Shown: positions 46,875 to 56,089, counted from the stretch's first letter. The stretch: 64,000 nt of DNA from Mucilaginibacter_A sp050955045 (GCA_050955045.1 JBPBQV010000001.1:1-64000); one strand, 5' to 3'. Translations and numbers: made by a program. Notes: generated from the sequence alone by a model not told the origin.

Positions 46875-48635
46875 ATGAAACTATATCATAAAATATCTAT
46901 AATAATTGCAGCTACAACCACCATAAGTTTAGGAAGCTGTAAAAAATTATTGGAAGAAAATCAGCGTACGAATATCACACAGCAATCTTTTAGCACTCCC
47001 GTTGGTGTAGTGGGTAGTATCACAGGTGTATATGGTACTTTACGTGGCTTATGGGGAACAGAAGGTTATACTGCTCAACTTGTAGGTGGCACAGATGAAA
47101 CTTTGGCCGGTGGTAGTGTTGGTAACGCTATTTCACTTTTTACTTATTCTAATATTGGCTTGGATGATTTCAGATACATCTTTCAAATTTCTTATCAGGA
47201 TATAAATACACTGAATGGTGTATTACAATATGGTTCTGCGCTTACAGATGCTACACAACGTACACAATATTTAGCTCAAGCTAAGTTTCTCAGAGCATTT
47301 TTATATTATCATATGGTTATTACTTTTGGAGATGTGCCCCTTCATACTACTTTCATTACTGATCCAACAACCGCAGATTCCCGTGCTCCTATTGCTGATG
47401 TTTATGCCCAAATCATTAAAGATCTTACAGAAGCATCTGCTGAGCTTCAAACTACCCCAGCTACCCCTTTTGGTGGTAAAGCGGCCACACGTGCTACAGC
47501 TCTTTATTACTTAGGAAAAGCTTATTTGTGTCGAGGCTGGTCAAAAGCAGCACAGTCTGGAGACTTTGCTACAGCTGCTACAACATTTAATACTTTAATT
47601 ACCAACAAAGGTACTTATGGTATAGATTTATGGCAGGATTTTGCAGATGCTTTTAAACCAACTAATGACTATGGCAAAGAAACATTGTTTGTAGTTGATG
47701 AAAGCGGTGATGCTAAGTACGGTAATTATGCTCCAGGCGGTTCAGGTGGAAATTATAATTCTACTAACTATTTCTTCCGCCCTAATTATCCGAGTATTCT
47801 GACAAATTATCCAACTAATAGCGGTTCGGCAGTAATGACTCGTGACATTCTAAATGGTCGCCCCTTCGTCCGCATCCGTCCAAATACAAGCTATATGTTA
47901 GCTGCTTTTGCGGAGAGAACAAATGATACACGCTTTGATAAAACCTTCCAAACTACCTGGATAGCTAATACTGCGGGAATCACCACACCACGTGGTGCCT
48001 TAACTATAGGTGTTGATACAGCTATCTGGACTCCTCCTTTTGATCCAGGAGCTGTTAAACGTGCTTCTTTTAAAGGTGTTATTTTAATACCGCCTTCTGC
48101 AGTAACTACAGGTTCTACTGCTAATCCGTACACACCTATTATGTTTCCATCAATGAGAAAGTATGATGATCCTAACCGTACAGGTGTAAACGATCCGTCA
48201 ACCCGTCCGTTTGTTTTGGCCAGGTTTGCTGATGCTTATTTATTAGCTGCTGAAGCTTATTTTAAAGCAGGAGACCTGCAAAATGCAGCTGCTATGATAA
48301 ATGTTCTTAGAACCAGGGCAGCTTATAAAAGTACCAACACAACTGCGCAAAATGCTGCTTCTGTTACTGCTATGCAAGTTACAACAGCACAAATTAATCT
48401 TGATTTTATTTTGGATGAGCGTTCACGCGAAACTTATGAAGAATGTACGCGCTACTGGGATTTAACCCGTACCCAATCATTAGGCCGCAGGTTGCAAACT
48501 TACAACGCTACCGAAGCTTACCCGGGTTATTCAAAAACTAATCCTGCAGATGCTTACTCCCTGCGTCCTATTCCATTATCAGAAATTAATTTAGTTACAA
48601 CAGGGCCTGCATTCACGCAAAATCCAGGTTATTAA
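46875..48635 (+). CDS. SusD/RagB-type glycan-binding lipoprotein
   Basis: 586 residues with lipobox L-G-S-C (Cys22), surface-anchored as the lid of the SusC channel. SusD signatures: helical repeats with A-Q-A-K-F-L-R-A-F-L-Y-Y near 139, T-R-A-T-A-L-Y-Y-L-G-K-A-Y near 205, the Y-L-L-A-A-E-A-Y-F segment near 455, and the C-terminal L-D-E-R-S-R-E-T-Y-E-E. The last part ends R-P-I-P-L-S-E-I-N-L, as is usual. It binds xylan fragments and hands them to SusC. A hairpin follows before the next gene. Confidence 0.95.
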   Translation: MKLYHKISIIIAATTTISLGSCKKLLEENQRTNITQQSFSTPVGVVGSITGVYGTLRGLWGTEGYTAQLVGGTDETLAGGSVGNAISLFTYSNIGLDDFRYIFQISYQDINTLNGVLQYGSALTDATQRTQYLAQAKFLRAFLYYHMVITFGDVPLHTTFITDPTTADSRAPIADVYAQIIKDLTEASAELQTTPATPFGGKAATRATALYYLGKAYLCRGWSKAAQSGDFATAATTFNTLITNKGTYGIDLWQDFADAFKPTNDYGKETLFVVDESGDAKYGNYAPGGSGGNYNSTNYFFRPNYPSILTNYPTNSGSAVMTRDILNGRPFVRIRPNTSYMLAAFAERTNDTRFDKTFQTTWIANTAGITTPRGALTIGVDTAIWTPPFDPGAVKRASFKGVILIPPSAVTTGSTANPYTPIMFPSMRKYDDPNRTGVNDPSTRPFVLARFADAYLLAAEAYFKAGDLQNAAAMINVLRTRAAYKSTNTTAQNAASVTAMQVTTAQINLDFILDERSRETYEECTRYWDLTRTQSLGRRLQTYNATEAYPGYSKTNPADAYSLRPIPLSEINLVTTGPAFTQNPGY

Positions 48636-48662
48636 TTGTAATTAACAGTTTGAAAAGAATAT

Positions 48663-48696
48663 AATCAGCTGTACTTTTTAAGTACAGCTGATTTTA
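48663..48696 (+). terminator. Hairpin between susD and the GH10 gene
   Basis: AATCAGCTGTACTT (48663-48676) and AAGTACAGCTGATT (48680-48693) form a perfect 14-bp stem with a 3-nt loop, followed by TT. It lies within a co-directional operon, so it is probably a partial terminator or an mRNA-stabilising element. Confidence 0.8.
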
Positions 48697-48709
48697 AAGA
48701 CAAAAAGAC

Positions 48710-50386
48710 ATGAACAAGAAATTTTTACAATACGCGTATTTCGCTGCAGTTGCTCTCGTAACAACATTGAGTACTTCTTGCAAAAAAAATCAAGAAATCG
48801 GAGTAAATAATACTGGTAATTTTACAGATACAACCAGTTCTTTAAAAAGCTTGGTTACATTTCCAATAGGCTTTGCTGTGGATTATCCCCTAGCATCAAC
48901 GAATAGTAAATATTGGGCAACTGTAAAAGGAGATGCCAGTTCCATTACCTACGGAAATGAACTAAAAAATAGCTCGGTTGTAAAAGCAGATGGCAGCTAT
49001 GATTTTACCACTGCTGATAATTTTTATAGCCTTGCCACAAATGCCGGTATCCAGGTTTTTGGCCATACTTTAGTTTGGCATTCACAGCAAAGAGCCAGTT
49101 ATTATAACAGCTTGATCGGAGGTAGCGGTACTTCAACCACAGTAACTAATTTAGTGGTTAATCCAGGATTTGAAACTAGTACAGGAAGCAATGGTGACGT
49201 TGCTGATGGTTGGCAAGCTTTAAATGGTGCCACGCAGTTTTCTCTTTCAAGTGGTTCATCTGTAAATTCAGGAAGCAAAGCTTTATTAGCTACAGTACCA
49301 GCTGGCGGACAAAACTATAATACACAAATAATAACTCGGACTGCAATACCAGTTACTGCAGGTAAAACCTATACAATTTCATATTATGTAAAAGGAGCAT
49401 CAGCACAAACTATACAGTTCGAAGTCAGGTCTTCGACAGGTAGTATAGATTATCAAGGCGGTAGGGCTGTTACTACAGGTTATGCAAAAACTTCCTACAA
49501 TTACACTGTTCCAGCAGGTGCTACTAGTATACAACTGGCATTTGATTTAGGTGGTACAGCTAATACTATATATATTGATGATGTTAGCATTACAGATGCT
49601 ACAGTTGTAACTCCTCCTTCCAGTGCTCAGTTAGCAACTATTGTGGATGCTGCAATGAAAAAACATATCGAAACAGTAGTTGGTCATTATATTGGCAAAA
49701 TAAAAGCATGGGATGTAATTAATGAGCCGTTTACAAATGGTGGCTCTGATCTGCGTAACAACACCAACACACCTGCCGGTACCAGTAATGATATTTTTGT
49801 ATGGCAAAACTATTTAGGCCGTGGTTACGCGGCCAAAGCTTTCCAGTATGCAAGGGCAGTAGATGCTACGGCTGATTTGTATATGAATGATTTTAACTTA
49901 GAAAGTGATTTAGCAAAGAGGAACGCTTTTGTTGCACTGGCAAGCGAATTAAAGACAGCGAACACTGGTATTACTGGTGTTGGAACGCAAATGCACATGT
50001 TAATTACTACACCATATTCAGGTATTATTGACATGATGCAAAAATTAGCGGCTACAGGCCTAAAAGTTAGAATTTCTGAATTAGATATCAAAATTAACCC
50101 AGGAGGCAATAGTCCTACAGTAGGTTACGTACCATCTTCAACTGATTTACAATATCAAGCTGCTATGTACAAGTTTGTTGTAGCAACCTATATTAAATAT
50201 GTTCCAGTAGCACAACGAGGTGGTATCACTATATGGGGTGTGGATGATCCTAGCAGCTGGTTAAATCCCGCTGCTAATGTTACAGCCAACAAATTGGAAT
50301 ATCCTCTAATTTTTGATAAAGACTTTGCTAAAAAACCAGCTTATGTAGGTGTAAAACAAGCTTTACAAGGTAACGGAGAAAATTGA
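48710..50386 (+). CDS. GH10 endo-xylanase lipoprotein with a carbohydrate-binding module inserted in the catalytic barrel
   Basis: 558 residues with lipobox S-T-S-C (Cys24). The GH10 fold starts near residue 45 (F-P-I-G-F-A-V-D) and reaches F-G-H-T-L-V-W-H at about 123. It is then interrupted at about 144-295 by a CBM4/9/22-like beta-sandwich (N-L-V-V-N-P-G-F-E and Y-I-D-D-V-S-I). The barrel resumes with acid/base Glu339 in W-D-V-I-N-E and nucleophile Glu457 in I-S-E-L-D-I, and ends W-G-V-D-D-P-S-S-W. Insertion after the third barrel strand matches the xylan-binding Xyn10 enzymes of Bacteroides and Prevotella loci. Likely a cell-surface enzyme making oligosaccharides for SusCD. Confidence 0.93.
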   Translation: MNKKFLQYAYFAAVALVTTLSTSCKKNQEIGVNNTGNFTDTTSSLKSLVTFPIGFAVDYPLASTNSKYWATVKGDASSITYGNELKNSSVVKADGSYDFTTADNFYSLATNAGIQVFGHTLVWHSQQRASYYNSLIGGSGTSTTVTNLVVNPGFETSTGSNGDVADGWQALNGATQFSLSSGSSVNSGSKALLATVPAGGQNYNTQIITRTAIPVTAGKTYTISYYVKGASAQTIQFEVRSSTGSIDYQGGRAVTTGYAKTSYNYTVPAGATSIQLAFDLGGTANTIYIDDVSITDATVVTPPSSAQLATIVDAAMKKHIETVVGHYIGKIKAWDVINEPFTNGGSDLRNNTNTPAGTSNDIFVWQNYLGRGYAAKAFQYARAVDATADLYMNDFNLESDLAKRNAFVALASELKTANTGITGVGTQMHMLITTPYSGIIDMMQKLAATGLKVRISELDIKINPGGNSPTVGYVPSSTDLQYQAAMYKFVVATYIKYVPVAQRGGITIWGVDDPSSWLNPAANVTANKLEYPLIFDKDFAKKPAYVGVKQALQGNGEN

Positions 50387-50434
50387 TTATTTAAATAATT
50401 GGAATTGTTGTTTACAATCTAATGTAAATTTTAA

Positions 50435-50458
50435 AAAGGCTACCGTTTGGTAGCCTTT
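50435..50458 (+). terminator. Hairpin between the GH10 and CE15 genes
   Basis: AAAGGCTACC (50435-50444) and GGTAGCCTTT (50449-50458) form a perfect 10-bp stem with a 4-nt loop, followed by CATTTT. A typical rho-independent shape inside the operon gap. Confidence 0.82.
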
Positions 50459-50501
50459 CATTTTAACAAGAAAATTTTCAGAAATAGTTAAAAAAATAAT
50501 C

Positions 50502-51890
50502 ATGAAAAATATTACAACTACTGTTTTTATCAGTGTTTTTTTGTTAACCAGAGTTTTTGGGCAAATTATACAACAAAAATCGGCCAGCCTTACACCTGTT
50601 GTAAACTTAACTGCCGAACAAGACCACCAGCTGATGATGGACAAACTGCATATTAAATTGTTGCGGCCTGGTGCAGATGGTAATCATCCTGAAGCATCGA
50701 ACGCAGCAAATTACGATGAAGCCAAAGCAAATCCTTATCCAAATTTACCGGATGCTTTAACGCTAAAAAACGGCAAAAAAGTTACCTCAGCTAAAGAATG
50801 GTTAAATAAACGCCGCCCAGAAATCAAAGAAGATTTTGACAGAGAAATTTACGGACGTGTACCAAAGAATGTTCCAAAAGTAACCTGGGAAGTTGCCAGC
50901 GTAACTGATACAACCAATGGCGATGTACAGGTAATTGTTAAAAAGCTGATCGGGCACGTTGATAATTCATCTTATCCACTTGATACGGTAAACATACAAT
51001 TAACTTTAACTACGCCTGCTAAAGCTTCCGGCCCTGTTCCAGTTATGATGCAGTTTGGCTTTGTTTTTCCGCGTGGTTTTCGTTTTCCTCCCCGTCCGGC
51101 TACTGCAGCAGGAACAACACCTCCTCCGCCTCTTGCCCCCACCGGACCAACCTGGCAGCAACAGCTTTTAGCGCAAGGCTGGGGTTATGCTGTTATTTTG
51201 CCCGCTTCTGTTCAGGCCGATAATGGTGCAGGTTTAACAAAAGGAATTATTGGTTTGGTAAATAAAGGTCAGCCCCGAAAACCGGACGATTGGGGTACAT
51301 TACGTGCCTGGGCGTGGGGAGCAAGCCGGGCTTTAGATTATTTTGAAACAGATAAATCGGTTAATGCAAAAAAAGTAGGTCTGGAAGGGCACTCACGTTT
51401 TGGCAAGGCAACATTAGTAACAATGGCTTACGATCCCCGTTTTGCAATTGCTTATGTTAGCTCTTCTGGAGAAGGCGGCGCAAAACTACATCGCAGAAAT
51501 GCAGGAGAGTTGGTAGAAAACGTAGCAAGTTCTGGTGAATATCATTGGATGGCTGGCAACTTCCTTAAATATGCTGGTCCATTACATTGGAACGATCTTC
51601 CTGTTGATGCACACGAATTGATCGCTATGTGTGCACCACGCCCGGTTTTTATTGGCGGCGGAAAAAATGGTGATAGCTGGGTAGATACCAGAGGAATGTT
51701 TATGGCAGAAGTTGCAGCAGGTCCGGTTTATCAGCTTTTAGGGAAAAAAGATTTAGGAACAACAGCATTTCCTCCAACAGAAACCACTTTAATATCTGGT
51801 GATTTAGGCTTTCGGCAACATAGTGGCGGACATACAGATGTGCCTAACTGGCCAATATTTATTGAATTTGCAAAAAAATATTTTAAGTAA
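50502..51890 (+). CDS. CE15 4-O-methyl-glucuronoyl methylesterase-like protein
   Basis: 462 residues with a signal peptide (about 1-21). The alpha/beta-hydrolase domain of the bacterial CE15 type has the nucleophile Ser298 in E-G-H-S-R-F-G-K, then S-S-S-G-E-G-G-A-K-L near 325. A H-W-M-A-G-N-F-L segment lies near 348, and the C-terminal catalytic His is in H-S-G-G-H-T-D. CE15 enzymes cleave esters between xylan glucuronic acid and lignin alcohols, freeing xylan from lignin. Last gene of the plus arm after SusC-SusD-GH10. A proline-rich loop (T-T-P-P-P-P-L-A-P) near residue 207 looks like a surface insertion. Confidence 0.9.
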   Translation: MKNITTTVFISVFLLTRVFGQIIQQKSASLTPVVNLTAEQDHQLMMDKLHIKLLRPGADGNHPEASNAANYDEAKANPYPNLPDALTLKNGKKVTSAKEWLNKRRPEIKEDFDREIYGRVPKNVPKVTWEVASVTDTTNGDVQVIVKKLIGHVDNSSYPLDTVNIQLTLTTPAKASGPVPVMMQFGFVFPRGFRFPPRPATAAGTTPPPPLAPTGPTWQQQLLAQGWGYAVILPASVQADNGAGLTKGIIGLVNKGQPRKPDDWGTLRAWAWGASRALDYFETDKSVNAKKVGLEGHSRFGKATLVTMAYDPRFAIAYVSSSGEGGAKLHRRNAGELVENVASSGEYHWMAGNFLKYAGPLHWNDLPVDAHELIAMCAPRPVFIGGGKNGDSWVDTRGMFMAEVAAGPVYQLLGKKDLGTTAFPPTETTLISGDLGFRQHSGGHTDVPNWPIFIEFAKKYFK

Positions 51891-51909
51891 TTTTTATCAA
51901 ATATTTATC

Positions 51910-52001
51910 ATGCTTCTTTTATCGCCTAAAATTAAGAACGTTTCCGCTTTTTCGGTCTTCTCTATTCGCGAAAACCAAATTTACCGGCATAAAAGAAGCA
52001 T
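51910..52001 (+). repeat. Dispersed palindromic element, long class
   Basis: It begins ATGCTTCTTTTATCGCCTAA and ends TTTACCGGC then ATAAAAGAAGCAT. The exact 11-mers are at 51912-51922 and, inverted, 51989-51999. The inner block AAGAACGTTTCCGCTTTT matches the core of the 926-1005 copy. Flanking TATC and TGATA extend the stem. It lies between convergent genes, 20 bp after the CE15 stop. Confidence 0.85.
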
Positions 52002-52080
52002 TGATATTTTCAGCTTAAAAGAAGATTAAACAGCCTCTTATTAGTACAATTAGCTTGTGCTATAAAAACAGTATCTAACT

Positions 52081-52833
52081 TTAAAATCCGATCGAATTTC
52101 CACCATCAACCGGCAAAATCACACCAGTTACATACTTGGCAGCATCCGTAGCAAAATAATAAACGGCTTCTGCAACGTCAGCAGGTTCGCCTAATTTGCC
52201 CATTGGCGTGCGAGACATGACTTTGTTTTTTCTTTCCGGATCACTGTCTAATGCTTTTGCAGACATATTAGTTGCAATAAATCCCGGCGCAACACAATTA
52301 ACACGGATTCCTTTTGGAGAAAGTTCTACCGCCATTGCTTTCGTCATGCCTTCAATTGCAGATTTTGCAGCCGTGTAAGAAATTACCAGAGGAATGCCAT
52401 AACGTGCAGCCATCGAACTAATGTTGATAATACTGCCGCTTTCTTTTTCTAGCATAAAACGGGTTACTTCGCGGCTCATGGCAAACACCGCAGTTGTGTT
52501 GGTTTGGATGATATTCTGGAAATCTTCATCCGTTACTTCTGTAAATTGTTTTTTCTGGTTGATGCCGGCGTTGTTTACCAGGATATCAATTTTGCCATTT
52601 TCAGCAACAATTTCTTGAATTAATGTTGGGATACCGTTCAAATCCTGCAAATTATAAACTTTGTAGCTGCAATATTCGCCTAAGCTTTCGGCAACTTCTT
52701 TCAAGTTATTTTCATTTCTGCCGATGATGATCGTTTTGATCTGGTTTTGCACCAGTTTTGTGGTAATGGCCAGTCCAAGTCCGGATGCACCACCAGTTAC
52801 AACTGCTATTTTAGTTACTTCGTTTATACCCAT
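52081..52833 (-). CDS. SDR-family oxidoreductase (gluconate-5-dehydrogenase/FabG-like)
   Basis: 250 residues of classical SDR: T-G-G-A-S-G-L-G at about 14-21, N-N-A-G near 89, the active-site Ser in I-S-S-M-A near 140, and Y-T-A-A-K near 155. The C-terminal G-F-I-A-T-N-M and V-D-G-G segments follow. Sequence texture is like sugar-acid dehydrogenases (gluconate 5-dehydrogenase, KduD type). Position between the xylan arm and the GH9 operon suggests work on a released sugar or uronic acid, but that is inference. A small hypothetical gene lies 41 bp upstream on the same strand and may be co-transcribed. Confidence 0.87.
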   Translation of the reverse strand: MGINEVTKIAVVTGGASGLGLAITTKLVQNQIKTIIIGRNENNLKEVAESLGEYCSYKVYNLQDLNGIPTLIQEIVAENGKIDILVNNAGINQKKQFTEVTDEDFQNIIQTNTTAVFAMSREVTRFMLEKESGSIINISSMAARYGIPLVISYTAAKSAIEGMTKAMAVELSPKGIRVNCVAPGFIATNMSAKALDSDPERKNKVMSRTPMGKLGEPADVAEAVYYFATDAAKYVTGVILPVDGGNSIGF

Positions 52834-52874
52834 GTTTTGTTTTAAAATTTTCAGGAAAGATACCTGGATAAATG

Positions 52875-53132
52875 TTATCCTCCTGTATTTGTTTCGATGA
52901 ATTGCAAAGTTGTACTGATAGCATCTAACCTTTCCGCAATATGGGCAATTGCATCTTCTAACTGACCGTTTAAACCATAATTTACCATCAAGGCAGAATA
53001 GATTATTCCTCTGTCAGGATCATAACATGAATTCATAGATACTGCTTTATAGCCATCCAAAGCTTTTTCATCCAACAAAAGCTCCAGTTCGGCCGAAGAA
53101 TTACTGTCTAAAATAATATAATCAATCTCCAT
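52875..53132 (-). CDS. Small DUF1737/DUF4177-like hypothetical protein
   Basis: 85 residues from the ATG at 53130-53132. A start three codons earlier (53141) is equally open and cannot be excluded. Residues 1-50 follow the pattern of DUF1737/DUF4177-type small proteins: a strand, then S-A-E-L-E-L-L-L-D-E-K-A-L-D-G-Y-K-A-V and a second strand with S-A-L-M-V. The C-terminal third is a single amphipathic helix (D-A-I-A-H-I-A-E-R-L-D-A-I-S) that may oligomerise. No known activity. It precedes the SDR gene on the same strand. Confidence 0.55.
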   Translation of the reverse strand: MEIDYIILDSNSSAELELLLDEKALDGYKAVSMNSCYDPDRGIIYSALMVNYGLNGQLEDAIAHIAERLDAISTTLQFIETNTGG

Positions 53133-53324
53133 AAAAATCAAATCTATTTTCCGGTATTCTGTACGGTAATTTTGGTTTTTTGTTGGTTTTTTAAGAAATA
53201 ATCTTGTCTGGTTTTTAATTATTCACTCGTGCCGCCAACCAATCAAGCCTTCATTACACAAACAGACTTAAAAAGTTGGTGTGCTGTTTAAGTTACCTTG
53301 TTCATCAACATTCAGCTTAAATAA

Positions 53325-53378
53325 ATGCTTCTTTTATGCCAAAATTTATGCTTGCTTTTTACATCAATAAAAGAAGCA
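53325..53378 (+). repeat. Dispersed palindromic element, short class
   Basis: The left arm ATGCTTCTTTTATGCC starts at 53325. The right arm ATCAATAAAAGAAGCA ends at 53378. The exact 11-mers are at 53327-53337 and, inverted, 53367-53377. The centre ATTTATGCTTGCTTTTTA differs from the other short copies. Confidence 0.8.
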
Positions 53379-53468
53379 CAATAACTAATGCGTTTCTTTT
53401 GTTAAGCTGCAAGATTTCTATCACGTTAAATTGTATAATTAATATTAGTTTTTGATGGAAATTCATTA

Positions 53469-53497
53469 TTGCTGTTTACAGTAAGAAGTTACATTTG
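53469..53497 (+). promoter_or_regulatory. Candidate promoter of the GH9 operon
   Basis: TTG (53469-53471) and TACATTTG (53490-53497) are separated by 18 bp, a good match to the Bacteroidota TTTG/TAnnTTTG promoter. It leaves a leader of about 45 nt before the GH9 ATG. Confidence 0.55.
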
Positions 53498-53548
53498 CAG
53501 AATCATAAAACTGATACCGCCCTAAAGTATCGTACACCTATCTAAATT

Positions 53549-56041
53549 ATGTTTACTAAATCAAAATTGCTAAGCCTGCTCCTGCTTTATTTCTTTACGG
53601 TAAAAACAGCATCTGCACAGCAAACCAAAACTACAAGTGCCATGAAGCTGAACAGCCAGGAATACCTGGAATATCAGGGCGTAAACGTGATGCTGGCTCA
53701 TGATTTTTATCCCGAAGGCCACCAGGGCGGCGTTGGGATTATTCAAAACGGACAACGTGTGGCTACCAACGGCGATTTGCGGCTGGAGCCAACGCCTGGC
53801 CAATGGGCCGCAATTCCGAAAGTTGGCAAACGCGTAATCAACAGAGCCAATCAGGAAATTAGCGTGAGGATGGAATATCCAAACGAAGAAATTAACCGTA
53901 AAGGTTTTAATCCGATCATCTATCCCGACTTAAAATTTGCTTACAATATTCGTGTTTTTCCGGTTGGCAAAGCTTTTAAAATTGTGGTTGATCTGGATAA
54001 ACCTCTGCCAGATGAATGGATTGGTAAAGTTGGTTTCAATATGGAACTTTTTCCGGGCGTTTTGTTCGGGAAGTCTTATTATATGGATAACCAGTTTGGT
54101 ATTTTTCCGCAGCAGGCAAATTCCCAGATTTATAAAGATGCTGAAGGAAAAGATCAAGCGAAACCGATGGCAACCGGTAGTAAATTAACAGTTGTACCAG
54201 AAGCAGAAAACCAACGGATGCAGATTGAAAACCTGGGCGGAAACCTGGAGTTGCTGGACGGCCGCGCGAACCACAATAATGGCTGGTTTGTGGTTAGGTC
54301 TTTAATTAAAAAAGGTGCTACAAAAGGAGCAATCGAATGGCTGGTTACGCCACATGCTGTGGAAGGCTGGAAATCCGAACCGGTGATACAGGTTTCGCAG
54401 GTTGGTTATCACCCGAAACAACAAAAAATAGCGGTAATTGAGCTGGATGCGAAAGATGCTAAACGTGCTCCGTTATCTTTATTAAGAGTTGCAGAAAACG
54501 GTGGCTTTGAAACGGCATTAAAAGCAGCACCAAAAGAATGGGGTAACTTTTTGCGCTACCATTATTTGCAATTGGATTTTACTTCGGTAGAAAAACCCGG
54601 AATGTATGTGGTGCAATATGGCAATTACCGTTCGCAGCCTTTCCAAATCAATAAAGATGTTTATAAAAACGATGTCTGGCAGCCAACTTTGCAATATTTT
54701 TTGCCGGCGCAAATGTGCCACATGCGTGTAAACGACAAGTACCGCGTTTGGCATGGCTGGTGCCATTTGGATGATGCGCGCATGGCTCCGGTTGATTCCA
54801 ATCACTTTGATGGATATTTACAAGTAAATTCTACGCTAACTAAATATAAATCTGGCGAAAACGTACCGATGTTAAACCGTGGCGGCTGGCATGATGCAGG
54901 AGATTTTGATTTGCGTGTAGAATCTCAGGCAGAAACCGTACACGGCTTAACGCTGGCTTACGAGCAGTTTGATGTAAAATATGATAACACCAGCATCGAC
55001 CAAAAAAACCTGGTTACCGAAATTGGTGAACCCGATGGCAAATCCGATGTTTTGCAACAAATTGAACACGGTTTATTATCTGTTGTTGGCGGATATAAAT
55101 CGATGGGTCGATTTTACCGAGGTATTATTGAACCTACTTTGCGCCAATATACTTTACTTGGCGATCCGGCAAATTTGACTGATAATAAACCCTTTATCAG
55201 CAATGCAGCCAACAAAAATATACCTGTTGGTTTGCCAAATTCGGCAGATGACCGCTGGGTTTTTACAGAAAACAATCCCGGCCGTTCCTTGGAAGCTGCA
55301 ACCGGACTTGCGGCGGCAGCCCGCGTAATGAAAGGTTATAATGATACTTTGGCTACTCAATGCCTGCAAATTGCACAACAGGTTTGGAGCAATACCAAAG
55401 AAGAAAATACCCGGCAACGAATTGGTTTAGCCGTTGAATTGCTGATCACTACAAAAGATCAGAAATATGCTGATTTTTTGGTGAGTAAAACCAAAGATAT
55501 TACAGATCATATCGAAAATACCGGCTGGTTGGTTGGCAGAACTTTGTCGCTGATCAACAATGAAGCTTACAAAACAGCAATCACCAATGCCGTAAAAACA
55601 TTTGCTGCCAACGTAAAAATCCAGGGAACGAAAACACCTTATGGCGTGCCTTACGAACCAAATATTTGGGGCGCAGGCTGGGGAATCCAAAATTTTGGTT
55701 ACAAGCAATACTTTCTTTGCACCTATTTTCCGGGCGTTTTTCCGAAAGATTATATGTTGCATGCGGTTAACTTTATTTTGGGTTGCCATCCGGGTTCCAA
55801 CACTTCCTCTTTTGCATCAGGCGTTGGTTCTAAATCGATGACGACTGCCTATGGTTTTAACCGTGCCGACTGGTCGTACATTCCCGGTGGAATTGCTTCC
55901 GGAACCGCTTTAATTCGTCCGGATTTCCCGGAATTGTTAAAATGGCCGTTCCTGTGGCAACAAGGTGAATATGTTTTAGGCGGAGGAACTACGGATTATC
56001 TGTTTTTAATTTTAGCTGCGGATCATATCTTAAACAAATAA
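53549..56041 (+). CDS. GH9-family glycoside hydrolase with N-terminal Ig-like domain
   Basis: 830 residues with a signal peptide (cleavage near S-A-Q-Q, residue 24). A long N-terminal beta-rich region of about 270 residues is followed by a cellulase N-terminal Ig-like domain (I-Q-V-S-Q-V-G-Y-H-P, about 285-375). The (alpha/alpha)6 GH9 domain has G-G-W-H-D-A-G-D-F-D near 448-457, the catalytic Asp pair. It ends with G-C-H-P-G-S-N-T and a late G-E-Y-V-L-G-G acid Glu candidate. GH9 enzymes usually cut cellulose, mixed-linkage glucan or glucomannan. First gene of the operon GH9-AGE-GH30. Xylan- versus glucan-specificity cannot be decided from sequence. Confidence 0.88.
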   Translation: MFTKSKLLSLLLLYFFTVKTASAQQTKTTSAMKLNSQEYLEYQGVNVMLAHDFYPEGHQGGVGIIQNGQRVATNGDLRLEPTPGQWAAIPKVGKRVINRANQEISVRMEYPNEEINRKGFNPIIYPDLKFAYNIRVFPVGKAFKIVVDLDKPLPDEWIGKVGFNMELFPGVLFGKSYYMDNQFGIFPQQANSQIYKDAEGKDQAKPMATGSKLTVVPEAENQRMQIENLGGNLELLDGRANHNNGWFVVRSLIKKGATKGAIEWLVTPHAVEGWKSEPVIQVSQVGYHPKQQKIAVIELDAKDAKRAPLSLLRVAENGGFETALKAAPKEWGNFLRYHYLQLDFTSVEKPGMYVVQYGNYRSQPFQINKDVYKNDVWQPTLQYFLPAQMCHMRVNDKYRVWHGWCHLDDARMAPVDSNHFDGYLQVNSTLTKYKSGENVPMLNRGGWHDAGDFDLRVESQAETVHGLTLAYEQFDVKYDNTSIDQKNLVTEIGEPDGKSDVLQQIEHGLLSVVGGYKSMGRFYRGIIEPTLRQYTLLGDPANLTDNKPFISNAANKNIPVGLPNSADDRWVFTENNPGRSLEAATGLAAAARVMKGYNDTLATQCLQIAQQVWSNTKEENTRQRIGLAVELLITTKDQKYADFLVSKTKDITDHIENTGWLVGRTLSLINNEAYKTAITNAVKTFAANVKIQGTKTPYGVPYEPNIWGAGWGIQNFGYKQYFLCTYFPGVFPKDYMLHAVNFILGCHPGSNTSSFASGVGSKSMTTAYGFNRADWSYIPGGIASGTALIRPDFPELLKWPFLWQQGEYVLGGGTTDYLFLILAADHILNK

Positions 56042-56042
56042 A

Positions 56043-56064
56043 AAACAGGCATAAAAGAAGCATC
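56043..56064 (-). repeat. Solitary dispersed-repeat copy between GH9 and AGE genes
   Basis: ACAGGC then ATAAAAGAAGCATC, with the exact 11-mer at 56051-56061, lies in the 48-bp gap between co-directional genes and directly follows the GH9 stop. Confidence 0.75.
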
Positions 56065-56089
56065 AGCATAATATCTATCTAAATTTTCA

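Larger units (their letters stand above)
53133..53548. other. Divergent intergenic region before the GH9 operon
   Basis: 416 bp with no gene. It holds a short-class repeat (53325-53378), with CGTTTCTTTTGTTAAG nearby, and a good promoter (53469-53497). No copy of the LacI operator core is present, so this operon may be controlled separately. Confidence 0.6.
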
